Assembly (NCBI GenBank): GCA_006384855.1 | Contig: VCJN01000291.1 | Span: 18,593-82,592 of the forward strand | Reading direction: 5' to 3' | DNA length: 64,000 nt | Source of the DNA: Tetraselmis striata | Taxonomy: Eukaryota; Chlorophyta; Chlorodendrophyceae; Chlorodendrales; Chlorodendraceae | Shown: piece after piece, positions 1-13,593 of the stretch | How the letters are laid out: each line of letters opens with the position of its first letter | Numbering within the stretch: the stretch's first letter is position 1 | Program-made: the position numbers and the translations under genes | Notes under the pieces: generated by a model | What the model was told of the DNA's origin: nothing | Seen by the model: only the letters and a program-made list of their open reading frames with translations | Databases searched by the model: none

Positions 1-3000
1 CATTTCTCGGTGTACACACTGGCACGGGTGCTCCCGCTGGTGGACCAGGACGTCCCGCACTCCAACGTGGTGCAGGAGGATGCGGGCGCAGTGACCATCC
101 ACCCCACGCTGGACCTGGAGGTCAAGGAGGACAACTCGTGGCGCCAGAACTACCCTAACCTGCGCATCCGCTCCATGAACGTGACCGTGGTGCAAGGCTA
201 CGAGGAAGGCGCTGACGCCGTCTCCCTGCCTGATATCCCTGGCTTCACGAGCGAGTGGATTCCGGAGGATGGCGTGCTGCGGATCTCCACCGTGCCGGGC
301 TTTGACTTCACAGACAACACAGCGGAAGACTACAATGACGACGTGGTGGAGCTAGTGGATGTGTCAGAGTTCATCAACTCCGTCGAGGCAACCGCCACGT
401 TGTCTGATTTCAACTCGGTCCTGCGTCAAGTGGAGTTCCGGACCACGACGCTGGGGCGCAGCGACCGCGTGATGGAGCTCAGCGTCAACGAGCTGCTCAC
501 CGCCGACACCATCGCGCGCATTTCCTTCACGCAGGTCCTCAACGATCCCGACCCGCCGGAGGTGCATCCGTCGCCCTTTGATGGCACCATCATCGAGAAG
601 GCGGAGCCCTCACCAGTGGACGCCGGCGTTGAGGTGAGCGTAACCCAGTGAAATGTTGATTGGATATGTCTGGAGCAGCGCGGGCAACCATCGGGGACCT
701 TCTAGTCCCTTCACTCCTCTCCCCGCCCACCATTGTGTTGCTCCTTCCCCTTTAGGTGTTTCACCCAGACTACAAGCGCATCGCCAGCGGGACCGTCCGC
801 CTCCAGCCAGTGCACCCGGGCGATGTCTTCCTGTACCGCCCACCGAGCAACGATCCTGCGGTGGCGGCGCTTCTGGTGGTGCGTAACGTGGCGGACCGCA
901 GCTGGACGGTCTCTGGCCTCGCCAACGCGGAGGTCTACACGCGAGCATTCCAGGTGCAGGCACCCTCGCCTGCCCCTCACGCTGCACCCGGAACTGCATG
1001 CCGTCTCGCATTGCACCACCGGAAGCGTCGCCCTCCCGGCACCATTGTTGACCATTATTGTGCCTGCTCTCCCCCCCCCCCCTTAAACCCGTTGCACAGA
1101 GCTTCGTCCTCTCGAACGAGGGCCCGACCATCGATGTGGCAGACTCATTTGTGCGGACGATATTCTGGCAAGTGGAGGACGAGGTCGGCGCCACGGTGAG
1201 GCACCCGCGCCTGTTGTTAAGGGTCAGTTCTTGAGGTTGGTCTGTCGGCAGGGTCGGCCCGTGGCCTGCAGCTCTCACATTTAGCGATACCCTGAGCTTC
1301 CCAAACCGCCGATGTGCCGCCGTCTTCAGGGTGCCGGGCAGCGCAACATCAACATGCAACCGGTGAACGACCCGCCCGTTGCGTTTGACGCCGACTTCAC
1401 CGTGAAGGAGGATGGCGTGGTGGAAGGCACCATCCGGGGACTGGATCCCGAGGGCGACCCCATCAGCTTCGGCGTGGGCTGCGGCCCAAGGAAGGGCAAT
1501 CTAGAGCTCCTGCCTGGCGCTACGCCGGAGACCACCCGCTTCCGCTACACCCCGCTGCCTGACGAGACCGGCGACGACAGCTTTGTGTTCACAGTCAGCG
1601 ACGGCACCTCCACCGCCTATGGCCAGGTGCGCCCCCCGCCATGACATCGCAAGTGCTCGACGGGTGTTGTCGGCCAACCTAATCCTGATCTTGCGACAAC
1701 CTGCGAGCACGGTGATACAGGCACCATTACTGAGAGGGGGCTGCTGCCCCTGCATCAGGTTGGGCTGACCATTGCGGCGGAGGACGACCCACCTGTGGCC
1801 GAGGAGCTCTACATCACCGTCTACAGCGGCCGCGACACCACCTTCACCGTGCCCGGCTATGACCCCGAGGGCGCGCCCGTGGAGCTGTTTATTCTGACGG
1901 AACCGCAGGGCGGCGCGAACTTCCTCCAGCTCACTGACGAGCGAACTGTCAGCGCGGGCAACCTCCGCCGGCAGGTCTGGTCCCCCCCCCCCCCTCCCCC
2001 CCCCCTTTCTGCGTATCTGTCCTGGCTTGGCATCGCCTAGCCTGGACAACACTCTGCACGGTGATGTTGATTTGCCTGGTGTGTGGTTCCAGGGCAAGAA
2101 TCCCGTCACTGTCACTGTGCCAGCCAACGCGGTCCCAGACTTTTCGCGCATCTTCAGGTGAGCTGGCCGCCCGGAATCTCCTGATGCAGTGGCCTGGCCG
2201 TCCCCGGTTGTGTTCCTGCCTGCGGCGGGAGGTCTGCCCGTGGCTAAGCTAGCGGATGCCGGTGTTTGCCGCAGCTACGTGGTGAAGGACACCGTGAGCG
2301 GCAAGGTCAGCAACGAGGCGCGCGTGCACGTGCTGGTGCGCTCCCCGGAGTACTGGAACACGATCAAGAACAACCAGCCGCCGGTGCCGCAGTCGGCGTC
2401 GCTGTCGATGGACCAAGGCAGTGAGCTGCGCATGCGCCTCAATGCCACCGACGACCTGGACAGCTACGACCAGCTCACCTTTGAGCTGCTGGAGCCGCCC
2501 GCCGGCGGACCCATTGTGTTTGACGGCTCCACCTTTTCCTACAGCCCCGGCCCCGACTACTGGGGCACGGACCAGTTCACGTTCAAGGTACACGCCAGCG
2601 GCGTGTTTGTGGTGTCGTTTCGGCGTGCACGGGCTGAGAGCGCGGGTGAATTAACCGGGGCCTGTGCCCCCCATTGTGCCCAGGTGACTGACGGCATGCT
2701 GCTCAGCGCGGTCGGCACCATCACCATCGACGTGGTGCACCTCAACGCCGTCCCTGAGCCAGTCTGCGCCCCGCTCAACTCGGGCCTCTTCACGGACGGA
2801 AGCGCGCTGTGGCGCTCTCTCGCCGACCTCAATGCGCCGGCAACGGCCGGCGATGCTGACCGCAACGTAACCGTGGCGGCGCTACTGGAGCTGCGCGACG
2901 ACACCGTGCAAGGCGACATTTACAAGGCGTCCCCGCGCACGCGCGCACTGGACCAGCTGGGCAACCTGGCGGCGCGCGGCGGCGTGATCGCGGAGGGCCC

Positions 3001-5277
3001 CACCTCTTTTGACCTCGCCTGCAGCCTGGATGGCGCCTGGGCCATCGAGATGGCGGCGCCCACAGCGCCGCTGGCGCCCCTCAACCTGTCGCTGCTTGCC
3101 TTTGACCGCGACGAGGGCGGCAGCACCACCTACGCGGTGCTGGACCCGCCGGCGCGCGGCTCGCTGTTTGCCACCAGCGCACTGCCGGGCGCAAGCTACA
3201 GCCAGTCCGCGGAGCGGACGTTCCTCGAGATCGGCGACCAGTTCTACCAGGTAAGCATCCCCTTTGTCTGTTGAGGGGGGTGTGCCTCAATGCCCATGGC
3301 CTCCGTGGCGCTGCACAGGGCCAGAGCTGGGCAGGGCCCTATCGGCCACAAGCTGTTGACTTTGTTTTTGGTCGACCAAATTGTCGACCTGTCGTAGCTG
3401 ACGACCAAATTGCAGCGTAGCGAGTAGCTGACCGCGGTGCACGGCCCTGGCGCAGGCGGGCAGCGTCGACGGCAACATGAGCTTCGTGGTGGATCGCCCG
3501 GGGCAGCCGCTGTTCCTGCAGTACCAGCCGGACCCGCTCGTGCGCGGCCTGCCCGCGGACCGGCTCACGTGGGTGGCGTGGGACACCTTTGCGGAGCGCG
3601 GCACCATGGCGTCCGTGGACATCTACATCCAGTGCAGCCCCGGCTACTTCTACGAGGAGCGCGCCGCCGCGATGTGCAGCCCCTGCCCCGCCGGCACCTT
3701 CAACCTGCCAGACCTGCGGGACCAGGTGCCGCGCCAAGGCCTGTCTCCCTTGTGCCCATTATCTACCGATGTATTTATATTTTTATAGTATAATATTACA
3801 TTATTCCGAGTAAATGGTATGTTTTAGCCCCCCGATTAAGATGACGCGGGCAGATTATATTCGTTCGGGTCTGAACTTCATAATCATATACTAATTGTTG
3901 GCTGGTCTGGAAGCATATGCCGCGTCATTGACCGCCCAACGCCTGCCCCCCCCCCCCCCTCTCCACCCATCTTCACTCTTGCTCCTCAACAGACACAATG
4001 CATCCCCTGCTTGGCCGGCACCTTCTGCGGGGTGCCTGCTCTGACGGCGCCCACCGAGTGCGAGCCGGGCTCCTACCAGGTACCCTCCCTTCCTCATTCC
4101 TCTCCCATCCTCTCCCTGCGCTCCCGACTTTACCCACCCACCCGCCGTCTGCACCTGCTGCAACGACCAATCACCCGTGGCGGCAAAGCACCGGCATCGG
4201 AGCCCACTTCAGATTATACCATGATGGCACTGTATACTGCCCACCACAGCGCAATCCCCCCTGTCCGTGTCCTGAAGCTCTGAGCATTGCCCTCTGGCCC
4301 ATAGGAGTCCCCGGGCGCCGCACGGTGCGACGACTGCCCACACCCGCTCATGCAGACCAGCCGCGGCGCGCGCGATCGGAAGGACTGCGTCTGCCCCGTG
4401 CGCTGCCCCCCACTCTCCCCCCTCCCCCACCGTGGCCGCCGCATGCGTGCTCCCAGCGCCTACCACAAACTTGCCTCTCTGCTTGCATGTAAGATCGATC
4501 ACCATTATCTCAACCAAGAGTATCACCTCCTCTCCATTGTCCCACCATCGGGCGGAGCGAGTTTGTTGGACGCGCTCCTCCGCGTTCAGATCTGCCGCAT
4601 GCCATCTGAGGACATTTCTCGCAGGGTTGTCGTTGATAATGTCCCCCAATGCCTGCCGGTCAGGGACAGCCGTGCTTTGCCCGTGCGCAGTGGCCATGCA
4701 GTGCAGACCCGGCGCATTGCGGCTGACCCTGTGTGCCTGGCCCCGATGCGCAGCGCGGCCACTACGTGCTCCACTGGCAGCTGGCGGCGGCCGAGCCGCA
4801 GGTGTGCGAGGCCTGCGACCCCGCGCTGCAGCTGTGCGACGAGGAGCACCAGCTGGTGCCGAAGCCTGCGGACTCCGGCATCTGGATCGACCCCTCCAAT
4901 GGCAACGCCGTGGTGTGCGAGCCGTTCCTGGCGTGTATATACCACAAGACGGTGCCCGAGGTGCTGGAGGGCGGCTGCACCAAGGGCTACGAGGTACGTG
5001 ATGACGAAAAGTGGGGAGACGGCAGCGCGACTATAGCCGTAATTGCGGTTTGCACTTGCTCCCAGTACATACATATGTACGGATGCGGTGCATGGGTCAT
5101 CTACTCCTCCGTCTATTGGGCTAATGTTACATTGCCGGCGTATGAATCCCCGAGAGCACATGGTGCTTCCATGCTCGGCCGCCCTTAGGGGGCTGTCCAT
5201 CCCCCAGCAGCTCTTCCATCCTTGGAACGCAGGGCTGCTGCCCTTGCTGCCCCCCCCCCCCCCCCCCCCCCCGCATT

Positions 5278-5335
<58 letters not shown>

Positions 5336-8300
5336 CGCGCGCGCCGAAAGCACCCCTGACCGCGCTGTCCTTGGCGACCGCAGGGCTACGCGTGCAGCTT
5401 CTGCGCGCCATCGTACTACCGCGATGACAGCAAGCTGTGCCAGCGCTGCAACAGCTACATCTGGGTGCTCTACATCATCGGGTTCCTGCTCGCGCTGTTC
5501 GCCGCGCCGCTGCTGATGCGCGTCGCCAGGTCGCGCGGCTTCATGTCCGTCAACATTTTCGTGGGGACCATGCAGATCACCACCCAAATCCAGAAGCTGG
5601 AGCTGGACTGGCCCCCGCAGATCCGCAGCTTCTTCTCCGTGCTCAACCTGCTCTCCCTCTCCTTCTCCGCGCTGTCACCGCGCTGCGTCGTGTCGGACTG
5701 GCAGTACCTCAACAAGATCCCCATCACCAACGCGGTGCCGCCCATGCTCTTCGTCTTCCTGTGGAGCTACCAGTACATCATGCCGCGAGTGCTGTGGGTG
5801 TTGTGCGTCATCTGGTCCAAGATTGTCCCCCCGCCGGAACAACGGATCAGTGTATTTGTGAGCGCCTGCCCGCCCCCGCCCCTCCCACTCGCTCTTTGAC
5901 AATGAATGAGCTGCAGACCTCTTTAAGCATCGCTTCGACTTGTCCCTCTTTGTGGGTGAGAGCCCTGACGGCCGGAGGCGGTTTCCTTGTGCGCAGGGGC
6001 ATGATGACAAGATACCTCTTTGGCAACGAATTGTCCGCATGGTCTGCGCCCCCCCCCCCCCCCCCCCCCCCCCGCCCCCTTCTTCACTTGAATCCCTCTG
6101 GAAGGGAAGCACGGGCTGTTTGCGGCATCCTTCCCATGAGACTAGGCAATGACCGTGCGATGACCCAACAGGTGCCGCGGCCAGCGGAGATGCAGCTGCT
6201 CAACCTGCGCGAGTCGCTGCGGGCCATCATGCCAGCCATGCTCGTCTCTCTGTCTTGGCTGTATGTCATCTTGGCGAACGTCAACATGGTGCGCCTGCCC
6301 CTGCCTGGCCTGACTCGCACCGCCCCATACCCAGCTCCCTTTGCATGCTGTGTGCACCGCTGGCGGAGATCTGCTGGGACAAGACACCATCCCTCCGCTG
6401 TCTTGCTTCCTTGAACCTGGCTCCCAACACATTAGACGGATAGTCTGCAGACTATACCCTGCCTGTCACAACGGTGGGCACATGGCCCTATTGCAGAGGG
6501 CACACTCCTCAGCCTCCCCCCCCCCCCCCCCCTCAATTTCCTTGTTCCTGTAGGAGTACTTCAACTGCGCGAAGCGTGGCGACCAGTGGTTCCTCGCGGC
6601 CGAACCTAGCGTGGAGTGCTACGACTTCACCACCTCCAATCAGCACCGCCAGCTGCTCCCGCTTGTCATCATCGCCATGATTGTCTACGTCCTCGGCATC
6701 CCCGTGCTCTTTGCCACCCTGCTGTTTGGGCGCAGGAAGGTGCGGCCATCTGCGGCCTGTACCAGCCCTGACGTCTGCCCCACCTCGGCTCGGGTGATGT
6801 TGTCTGGGCTGAGGCTGGGACAAAAGCGCCGCCATTGTTGCGTGGTGGTGATTCGCCCCCCCCCCCCCCCCCCCCCCACTTTTCCCTGGATGCAGATCCT
6901 GCGCCACCGGCAAGGCCTTGAGCGCATGCTCCATGAGAAGGCAATGGCGGAGGCCAAAACCAAGAAAAAGCCCATGAAAACCGCCTTCAGCACAATGGCC
7001 AGCATGCAGGTGGACGCCAAGTCGGAGGTGCTGACAAAGCTCAACATGGACGAGCCAAAGAGGCAGCTGCAGCAGTGCATGGATCTGTACGGCTTCCTGT
7101 TCAAGCATTATGAGGAGCAGCAGTTCTGGTGGGAGGTGCTGGTGCTGGTGCGCAAGGTGGCGTTCTGCCTGATCGTGAACCTGCCCAAGGCGCCGGAGCA
7201 GCAGACCCTGCTGGGCATCATATGCCTCCTCCCGTACATTGCGCTGGTCAACGGGCAGCGCCCCTACAGCACGCCCTACCTCAACGTGATGGACCTGCTG
7301 GGCGCGTCGGCCGCGACCGCCATCGCGCTGGCCGGCCTCGTTATGTTTGGTGGCTATGATACCACCCTCACCAGCGATGAGACGTCCACCATCCAGATCG
7401 TGCTCATCATCCTGCTGGTCACCTTCCTCGTCGGCTTTGTCATCTACGACGCCATCCCGAAGGTCGCGCTATTCTTGCGCCTCTACCGCCAGCGGAAGCG
7501 ACTCAAGCGGCTGCGCAGGCAAGCTTCCCCCGCCCCCATTCCCTTGGCCGTATCTGTGCTAATAGGTCGTGACATCTCAACAATACGACTGCCCGCCATT
7601 GACACCGCGTGCATGTCGTTGCATTGAAGGAATAAATGGCACTTTATGTCCAGTAATTCTACCTGAAGGGTTCTGAGATCATGTTGATGTAATGCTAGCA
7701 AATATTTATGCGGCAAAATATGTTTTAACGTGGTTGATTTATTTGTCTCCATGTTCTTATTGGTTTTGCTGCATTGTCCATAAACTAAACAGTCTATTAT
7801 GATGGGAGCTCGGCAATTAGAAATAGAATAAAATAGAAAGAGAAGATGTGTTGATAGTTTGGTTTGTTTGGAAAGAACACTGACAGGAACATGCTAGTCG
7901 TACTGCGAACCGATTCCGGACAGCCCTAAGTACATTGTTTGAGTTGGTATTGTCCATAGATTATGGAGTACCTCCCTACATTATTTACGTTAGGCCAGCC
8001 TTACAATTCATAAGCGATGATACAACGAATTGACGACTACCGATTATCATACTGGTTACGCGGTGCTCCTCAACACTTGTGTGCGTTGTTGATACTACCC
8101 TGTACGCGTTTTCGATACGTGTTGTGCGGGTGACACAGAATGCGCTAGAAGGGTGTCAAAACACTACGGCTCCTTGTCACCGTCTGGAAGAAGAGATTGC
8201 CACCTACGCGCTAGTTGTTATGTAGTGTGGCATGTTTGTCATTGTGCTGAGATGCCCTGTACCCCACAGGCAGCGGAAAGAGGACAAGGACTCGGATCGC

Positions 8301-9741
8301 AAGAAGAGGGCGATGTCGCGCATGTCGATTCTACCCACATTGGTGGGGGCAGACCCTGCGGCACCCAAGGGCAAGGCCAAGAAGGGGAAGAGCATCCTGC
8401 CTGGCCTTGGTGCGATCCCAGGCGCGCCAGGGCATGGCGCAAGCGCATCAATGGACATCGGAGAGCGGAGTTCCTTCAACCGAACGTCGTCGATAGGCGT
8501 CGCGGCCGGAAAGGCAATCAACCGAACGCAATCACTGATCGGCGTGGCTCAGCGCGTGACGCTACACGCCACCAAGCTGACGGGGTGGGCATCATCGGCG
8601 AAGCGGCGCATGCGCAAGATGAAGTCGTACGAGCAGAACGTGTCGGTCATCCGCTCGGCCGTCATCGTCATGTTCCCGCCGCGCCGCCGCAAGATACTGG
8701 CGGTGCTGAAGGAGGTGCTGGAGGAGGACGAGGGGCACCGCATGACCAAGTGCGCCTGGCCAGCCAATTCCTGCCATCCATTTGTATATGTGTGGGGCCC
8801 TGCTGTTGGACTGATGCTACTTTACTCCGACAATCAACGGCTACTCTACTTTTTTACTAGGCTGGATGAATACCGAATGCGTTGTTGAACATCGACAATA
8901 TACAATTATGCAAATGATGGCCACTACAAACATAATAGTATGCTATTACTACGTCGTCACGTTGGTCCCGTCACACCCACTCCCATTTACAGAAATTTTA
9001 TGGTATAGTGTAGTATTCCCGTTGCCGTTGTGCCTCACCCTGCCGCCCAACTCATACCTCTCGTATTCTCCGCGACGTCTGCGACTCTCCTTAGCACCTA
9101 ATGACACCGCGTGTGCTTGTGCACGTGTTTAAACGTCGCACGGCAGTCGCAGTCCTATCGGGATCATGCGCCCTCGTGTGCGTTAGGATGACTGCGGTAC
9201 CATGTTGCCAGTATGGCTCTGTATACTGTACCTGTGGGTGGTCACATTTAGGCAAACATGAGGGCTAGAGTACAACCCGCTAGCTAGTACTGTAAGCATG
9301 AGACCTGGGTGCGAAGAAGCGAGTGCGATCGTGCGGTACGGAGAAAGCGTTCCAAGCTTCCGCTGTGCCCGGGTGGCCATGTACGGGAATGCCCAATGGA
9401 AGGCTAGCACTGACACGGGCAATGCGGCGCCACAGGTGGGTCCTGAGCGGCAACCGCACTGAGCGCGAGATGCAAGAGGCGCTCTTTGCTGTCACGCTCA
9501 TCAACGAGCTCCGCAAGACCTCCCAGGCGGGCTTGGGCGCCGCGGAGGAGGTGCAGCAGGCCACCGGCCTCGGCCTGCTCGTCAACCAGCTCAAGGTGAG
9601 GCGCGGCAGCCCCCCCCCCCCCCCCCGCCCCCCCCGCCGTCTTGCTAGCCGGCTGTCTTCTCGGATTACCAGGCAGGTGCTACGGGTGGCCATGGGCTGC
9701 AGTGCTGCACTGGCTTTGTGAGCAGTGAAGCGTTGGGTGCA

Positions 9742-9791
<50 letters not shown>

Positions 9792-11617
9792 AAAGATGAT
9801 AAACATGCACGGCTCAGGACGCTGAGCTCCAGCGCGGTTGCTTGCAGGGAGCGTCGCAGGCGATGGGCAAGATGCACAAGAGCACGGGTGGCAACAAGGC
9901 GCTCCGGCGCCGCAACAGCGTCGTCAACATGTTTGACAACTCGGAGGAGAGCAAGCACGTGGCGGAGCTGCTGCAGATGACGGGCGCGCACAAGATCAGC
10001 ACGACCACGCAGCTGCAGCTCGCCGCCATGCAGACCACGAAGAAGGCGGCGCGCATGAGCGCGGTGCTCCGGACCATGAAGACCCACAGGAAATCGGCGC
10101 CTCTCGAGGAGGAGGGGGAGGAGCGGCAGGCGGTTGGCGGCCTCCACGCGGCACTGGCTGCCAACAAGATGAAGCGCATGGCGTCGGTGCGCCCCGCCGA
10201 CATCTGGTGACTGTGCCAAGGGGCCATGCATGAGTGTGCCGGCTGAACTGTGTCGCCTTGGTACAGAGCATCGACCTATTTGTGCCTCCCTGGCAGCGCT
10301 CACTGACAGAACCCCCCCCCCCCCCCCCCGTCCGCCCCCAACCACCACCCCACGCTTTGTCTCCCTTCTTTGCCTCCCCAGGCGCGCAAGAAAGACGACA
10401 AGAGCATCGCCATCAGTGTCGTGTCCGACCTGCTGTTCGGCGAGCTGGATGGGCCGCGCGCCGGCGCGCTGCGCTGGATCTTCCCCGCGACCAGCTGCTG
10501 GACGTGTGGGAGTGGAAGGCCTTCAACGCGCCCAAGTGGAAGTCCGCCCTGCTGAACACCGTCATGCGCAAGGCCCGGCTGGACTTCCCCGATGCGGAGG
10601 TGCGCCCTCGGGTGCCTAACACCTAACATGCATCCCAACACACGGCGGCCCGGTCGACATGTCGAACAATCATGTGCCGATGCCCTGGCGGTATAAGTGG
10701 GTGTCTTGCGCATACGACGGTGAAGGAAGACAGGTGCATATGTGCTTGCAGGGAGAAAACGGGGGGAGGGGTGTGGGGGGGGGGCTGTAGTAATATCGCC
10801 GTTGGCATTTATCTATGTCGGTTCCTCCCCGAGGCTGCTTGCTAATCCCTAGTCCGGACCGTACTGTTTGTCAATAGTGCCACTGACCTCAGTGCCCCCC
10901 CCCCCCCCCACCACACACACACACACGGCTTCCCCTTCATCCTCAGGTGAAGGAGTGGCTGAAGGAGGCAATCATGGTCCAGGAGCGTGAGGAGAAGGCG
11001 GACATCGCGCGGCGGCGCGCCGCCGCGGCCAATCGCACGTCCATCATCGCCAGCGCAAAGAATATCATTTCATGGAAGGGCACCGGGCGCTCGAGCGACG
11101 GCGATTCCCTCGCGGACCCCGACAGTGACATCCCGGTGTCCGTGGCCTCGCCTTCGGCGGCCCGGACGAGCCTGCTGGCGTCGAAGAAGTCGCGCAGCTT
11201 GGGAACGGAAACCTCCAGCCCCAAGCACACCCCCCGGAAATCGGTGCGCAGCCCGAGGCTCTCGTCGCCGCAATCCTGTTGTGGTCGCGTGTGCCCAAAA
11301 GCCTAAACCCTGCAGGACTAAAGTAACGGCTCGCTGACTGTGCACAGGCGCTCAAGGCCAAGGCGAAGGTAGCGACGGACTTGGAGGTGGAGGACCTCGA
11401 CCCTGCTGCCTTCCATGGCAGCCAGCCCGTGGCGGAGGCGCAGGAGGACCGCCCAGGGGCTGTGTCGCCCACCAGCGACTTCTCGTCCCACCCGAAGCGT
11501 AGCCTCTCGCTGCGCCAGCGCTCCAATAGCAGCAGGTCGACCGACATTGCGGACGCCATCCCGTGGCTGCATGACCTCGAGGACATCCCGGACGGGGAGG
11601 CCTGCAACCGGTGCTGA
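1..11617 (+). CDS. Large polytopic membrane protein with cadherin-like ectodomain, Cys-rich stalk and TRP-like multi-TM region (5' partial)
   Basis: Exons by frame and phase: <1-633, 756-953, 1100-1195, 1330-1626, 1759-1974, 2093-2157, 2275-2587, 2684-3250, 3456-3725, 3993-4079, 4305-4397, 4754-4993, 5384-5857, 5997-6041, 6172-6288, 6554-6739, 6896-7518, 8270-8749, 9436-9595, 9848-10186, 10382-10599, 10947-11243, 11348-11617 (TGA). The ectodomain has cadherin-like/Big_9-type repeats: PVNDPPVAFD, DPEGDPISF, DDSFVFTVSDG and, across the 2588-2683 intron, QFTFKVTDG. A GCC2/GCC3-like Cys-rich stalk (CSPGYFYEE, CSPCPAGTF, CIPCLAGTFC) follows. About nine hydrophobic segments start near 5455 (YIWVLYIIGFLLALF) and end near 7480; YGFLFKHYEEQQFWWEV resembles multi-TM algal/protist surface proteins. 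The basic, Ser-rich cytoplasmic tail has no recognised domain. The 7519-8269 intron is GC-AG. Exon 10382-10599 is one base short and changes frame near 10490. Surface sensing or adhesion is inference. The 5' end lies outside the window. Confidence 0.8.
1066..1082 (+). repeat. Poly-C tract before an acceptor, first of the intronic C runs in this gene
   Basis: A C run precedes the acceptor at 1099. Comparable sense-strand C runs in introns of the same gene lie near 1981-2004, 3948-3959, 5251-5271, 6051-6073, 6518-6532, 6857-6877, 9611-9636, 10312-10329 and 10896-10909. Several start within a few bases of the donor, others about 20 bases before the acceptor. Confidence 0.85.
5279..5332 (+). repeat. 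(CA)n microsatellite in intron
   Basis: About 26 CA units follow directly on a C run, within intron 4994-5383 of the membrane-protein gene. Confidence 0.95.
7519..8269 (+). other. GC-AG intron of the membrane-protein gene
   Basis: The preceding exon ends in CGCAG and the intron begins GCAAGC, the usual GC-donor context, ending CCCACAG. Joining gives phase 2 to phase 2 and restores Arg followed by QRKEDKDSD. Without splicing the frame stops at 7627. The 751-nt intron is more AT-rich than its neighbours. Confidence 0.7.
9744..9790 (+). repeat. (TG)n microsatellite in intron
   Basis: About 23 TG units within intron 9596-9847 of the membrane-protein gene. Confidence 0.95.
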
Positions 11618-11879
11618 GCTCTCAGCCTCGCACGTCGCCGTGCTGCTCCATTGAGCAGCAAGACAGCCGGCGCCGGCACAGGCGCCTTGGGCCGCGCACC
11701 CGGCCCCTTCCTGCAGCAAACTGCGGCGTTGCAACACACGTCGCTGCTCAGGAACCCGAAATAGCCAATCAATGAATTTTCGTAGTATTAAATGTGATTT
11801 CTATAACCTAGCAGCCCTCCCTCTACTATGTATGAAGCTGTGCGGCTGGCCAGCGACAGCAAGACTGGTGCTCAAACAA
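11618..11879. other. 3' flank of the membrane-protein gene
   Basis: This stretch follows the TGA at 11615-11617. I see no further ORF. No clear TGTAA signal was found, so the transcript end is undefined. Confidence 0.4.
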
Positions 11880-13170
11880 CGGCGTCTGGCGTCCGGGTCT
11901 GGTCCACGCGGCGAGCTCGGCGCTTCGCCCCATGCCCGCCCCGTAGACCTGACGAACGGCGACCATCGGCCCGACCGGCGGCGGCCGGGCGGCCGAAACC
12001 CGTACCGGTAATCAGCAGGTAAGCGCGACGGTTATTTTGGCCTGCGCGGAATTAGTACGGAATCCATATCGGATAGATTGTCGCCCTGTCTAATAATCTA
12101 TGCAAAACCGTTCCGAAAGTCGGCGACAGACAGACTCACATACCCACCTCGTAATTCATATGGTAAGACAAGTAGACCCGTTGCAGGAGTGCTGTGGAAT
12201 CGATGCAGAGAGCTGCAAGGATTAATCGTAGTAGTCGCTACATTGTACAGCCCCGCGTCCGCCGACTCGCCGACCCCGGGCCCGGCGTCTGTCGACGGAC
12301 AGGCGGTGAGGCGGACGGGCGACGGTCGTCCGGCGTCCGGCGACGGACGAACGACGGCGTCCGGCGTCCGGGTCTGGTCCACGCGGCGAGCTCGGCGCTT
12401 CGCCCCATGCCCGCCCCGTAGACCTGACGAACGGCGACCATCGGCCCGCCGACCGGCGGCGGCCGGGCGGCCGAAACCCGTACCGGTAGTCAGCAGGTAA
12501 GCGCGACGGCGGTTATTTTGGCCTGCGCGGAATTAGTACGGAATCTATATCGGATACATTGTCGCCCTGTCTAATAATCTATGCAAAACCGTTCCGAAAG
12601 TCGGCGATAGACAGACTCACATCCTCACATCGTAATTCATATGTTTACACAAGTAGACCCGTTGCAAGAGTGCTGTGGAATCGATGCAGAGAGCTGCAAG
12701 GATTAATCGTAATTGTCGCTACATTGTACAGCCCCGCGTCCGCCGACCCGGGGTCCGGCGTTTGTCGACGGACGGGCGGCGAGGCGGACGGGCGACGGTC
12801 GTTCGGCGTCTGGGTCCGGTCCACGCGGCGGGCTCGGCGTTAGTTGCACGCCATGCTTGCCCTGTGGACCTGACGAACGGCGACAATGACCGGCCCGGCC
12901 GGCGGCTGTCCGGTCCACGTGTCGGGCTCGGCGCTTCATGCCATACCCGCCCCGTGGACTTGACAAACGGCGACGATGACCGGCCCGACCGGCGCCGGCT
13001 GATTGGTACCCGTCCCGGTACGATACAGGTAAGCACAACGGTTATTCTGGCTTGCGCGGAATAATGACGGAATATATAACGGAGAAATTGTGGGATCTTA
13101 CTAATAATATATGCGAAACCGTTCCGAAATCCGGCGACAGGCAGATTCACAGATAGACCCGGCGACAAGG
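11880..13170. repeat. Three-unit imperfect tandem repeat, about 0.48-0.53 kb period
   Basis: Matching blocks include GTCGCCCTGTCTAATAATC at 12079 and 12560 (offset 481), with a diverged third block near 13088-13105. The GC-rich half (GACCTGACGAACGGCGAC) recurs at about 11947, 12422 and 12866. ORFs through it are frame artefacts of GC-rich repeats. It is probably degraded repeat DNA of unknown class. Confidence 0.8.
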
Positions 13171-13593
13171 GAAAAGAAAGCGGGGCCGATGCAGCTATTC
13201 AGGCGGTAGTAACTTGCCTTGGTAGTACAGCACACTAGTGCCGGACATATTTACACCGTAATTGTGCCGTACCGTGCCTGCTAAGTACACGACAAGGGGA
13301 AGGAAGCTCCAACTACAAGTAGTAAGCAGAATGTCAAGCTGCTGTGCTATCAGCGTTCTAAGTACAATCGTTGTACAAGGTAAGGATTTATTATGGAGAT
13401 ATACATTATGATAGCGGTCTCTTACTGTGGTGACAAAATCTGTGCTGCTCGGGTAAAATCAACAGCAAATCGTCCGCCGGCAGGATGATGAGAGGGAGGT
13501 CCCGTGTTTCAGTTGCTGACGGTGATGAAAACCAGCTATGGAGATATATAGTCGCTACCCTATACCAGTTCAATGTGATTAGCGACTACATGT
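13171..13593. other. No gene recognised
   Basis: AT-richer intergenic sequence. I see no ORF, RNA gene or clear repeat here. Confidence 0.5.

Noticed and set aside
610-1359. Long minus-strand ORFs opposite the membrane-protein exons
   Set aside because: They are shadows of GC-rich coding and intron sequence without motifs. The plus strand has phased exons and known domains.
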